A stretch of DNA of 64,000 nt, from assembly GCA_044230315.1 (NCBI GenBank), contig JBGARJ010000008.1, forward strand, positions 118,997 through 182,996, in the 5' to 3' direction. Of this stretch, positions 63,018-64,000 are shown piece after piece. The position numbers were made by a program, and so were the translations under genes. How positions within the stretch are numbered: the stretch's first letter is position 1; every line of letters starts with the position of its first letter. The notes below the pieces were generated by a model. The model saw nothing but the letters and a program-made list of their open reading frames with translations. It did not search any database and was not told the origin of the DNA. This DNA is from M3007 sp044230315 (GTDB lineage: Bacteria > Bacteroidota > Bacteroidia > Chitinophagales > Saprospiraceae).

Positions 63018-64000
63018 ATGCGCATTTTACTGTTCTCCATTTTTTTCGCGCTGACCTGCTGCGCAGGCCAAGGCCAAACGACGTACTACGCCAACCTGCT
63101 CAACGAACTGCAAACGGGTTTCGGGCTCAGCGGCGGCGTCTGGAGCCTTGCCGCCGACGAACAACAGGTGCTAAACAGCGCAGCGGCGTACGGCGTAACC
63201 CAGTCGGTAGCCGGAATCGCAGGGCAACCCTTTTCGAAAGCCGCTACGCTTCAGGTGTCTGCCGCCGGGTCCGACCCCTGGAGCGCCGGTTTTTTTGTGA
63301 GCAACACACAGGCTATGGCCGCCGGCGACCGGCTTTTGTTTGTCGTATGGATCCGTTCGGCGACGACAGCCGATGGCCGCGCCAACCTGTTTATTGAAAA
63401 CGCCGATACATATAGCAAAGAAATCTACCTGAGTGTCGATGTGCCACAAAGCTGGACGCGGTTCCTCGTGCCCTTCGAGGCCGATCAGGCGTATGCAGCC
63501 GGCAAACTACACCTGGGCTGGCACACGGGTCAGCAGGTGCAGACCCTTCAAGTGGGTGGCATCGCCCTGCGCAATTATGCCAAATCCTATGCGCTCGGCC
63601 AACTCCCCCTCCAACTGAACCAGGATTACGCCGGCTCCGCCCCCGACGCGCCCTGGCGGGCCGAAGCCGCCGCCCGGATCGAGCAAATCCGCAAAGCCAA
63701 GCTCCACATTCAGGTGCTTCAACCCGACGGATCGCCCAACCCCGGCGCACAGGTGCACGTGGAAATGCTCCGGCATGCGTTCAAATTCGGATCGGCCGTC
63801 ACAGCCAACCGCCTCGCCGGCAACCACAACCAGGACAATACCTACCAACAAAAAATACTCGATTTCGATGGCAAGGGGCACGGATTCAACGAAGTGGTGT
63901 TTGAAAACGACCTAAAATGGGACGGCTGGGAACAACAATGGACCGCCACCCACGCCGAGGTGGTAAACGCCGCCGCCTGGCTCCGGCAGCACGGCATTGC
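63018..64000 (+). CDS. GH10-like endo-xylanase, 3' end outside the window
   Basis: The frame is open from ATG 63018 to the right edge (327 residues visible). The signal peptide is MRILLFSIFFALTCCAGQGQ, perhaps a lipoprotein. Residues about 22-200 form a carbohydrate-binding-like beta module (Trp-rich). From about 235 the family GH10 start is recognisable: FKFGSAVTA, then FNEVVFENDLKWDGWE, the classic ENxxKW substrate-binding motif. The catalytic glutamates lie beyond the edge, so activity on xylan is inferred from family. Confidence 0.8.
   Translation, partial: MRILLFSIFFALTCCAGQGQTTYYANLLNELQTGFGLSGGVWSLAADEQQVLNSAAAYGVTQSVAGIAGQPFSKAATLQVSAAGSDPWSAGFFVSNTQAMAAGDRLLFVVWIRSATTADGRANLFIENADTYSKEIYLSVDVPQSWTRFLVPFEADQAYAAGKLHLGWHTGQQVQTLQVGGIALRNYAKSYALGQLPLQLNQDYAGSAPDAPWRAEAAARIEQIRKAKLHIQVLQPDGSPNPGAQVHVEMLRHAFKFGSAVTANRLAGNHNQDNTYQQKILDFDGKGHGFNEVVFENDLKWDGWEQQWTATHAEVVNAAAWLRQHGI

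Overview
The window looks like chromosomal DNA of a Bacteroidota bacterium, most likely from the Saprospiria/Chitinophagia side of the phylum. The signs are: secreted proteins with type IX secretion (T9SS) C-terminal sorting domains and SprB-type repeats; a TonB-dependent receptor; Bacteroidota-type promoters (TTTG or TTG, then TAnnTTTG); L17 with a long acidic tail; and a complete S10-spc-alpha ribosomal protein operon with map between secY and infA. Base composition is moderately GC-rich, except for one AT-rich island near 11.5-12.4 kb. The genus cannot be fixed from sequence alone.

Region 1 (1-18.1 kb, plus strand) is the distal part of an extracellular contractile injection system (eCIS) locus. 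It starts with the 3' part of a large unknown protein cut by the left edge. A 1009-aa protein follows in the position of a tail fibre or baseplate gene, then a recognisable CIS tape-measure protein. Next come a leaderless vanadium-haloperoxidase/PAP2 enzyme, a ParA-type ATPase, and a DUF4157 (eCIS core domain) protein ending in a WHH-type HNH/EndoVII nuclease. That toxin is followed by a frameshifted SUKH (SMI1/KNR4) immunity gene. A small membrane protein, a second DUF4157 protein with 26-residue repeats and a second HExxH motif, and the eCIS AAA+ ATPase follow. Three membrane or coiled-coil proteins close the run. The sheath, tube, spike and cap genes are presumably to the left of the window.

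Region 2 (18.3-28.3 kb) holds a leaderless subtilase, a 1680-aa SprB-repeat surface protein with a T9SS tail, a PhyH-family dioxygenase, two tRNA-Ala genes on the minus strand with their own promoter and terminators, and an alpha/beta hydrolase. Region 3 (28.3-34.2 kb, minus) reads sigma factor, anti-sigma-like membrane protein, M1 aminopeptidase with a T9SS tail, and TonB-dependent receptor. Region 4 (34.4-37.2 kb, plus) holds an outer-membrane barrel, then a three-gene set: double zinc ribbon, one-TM proline-rich protein, MotA/TolQ/ExbB-like channel.

Region 5 (37.5-54.9 kb, minus) is the ribosomal protein operon: 28 ribosomal, secretion and initiation genes plus map and rpoA, from rpsJ to rplQ. 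Its longer spacers are filled with palindromic arrays of short repeats (nonamers and heptamers) and hairpins. Region 6 (55.1-64.0 kb) has a Na+/H+ antiporter, a patatin-like phospholipase with an outer-membrane barrel, a ribosome hibernation factor, a large VPS10/sortilin-like propeller protein, and the start of a GH10-like xylanase cut by the right edge.
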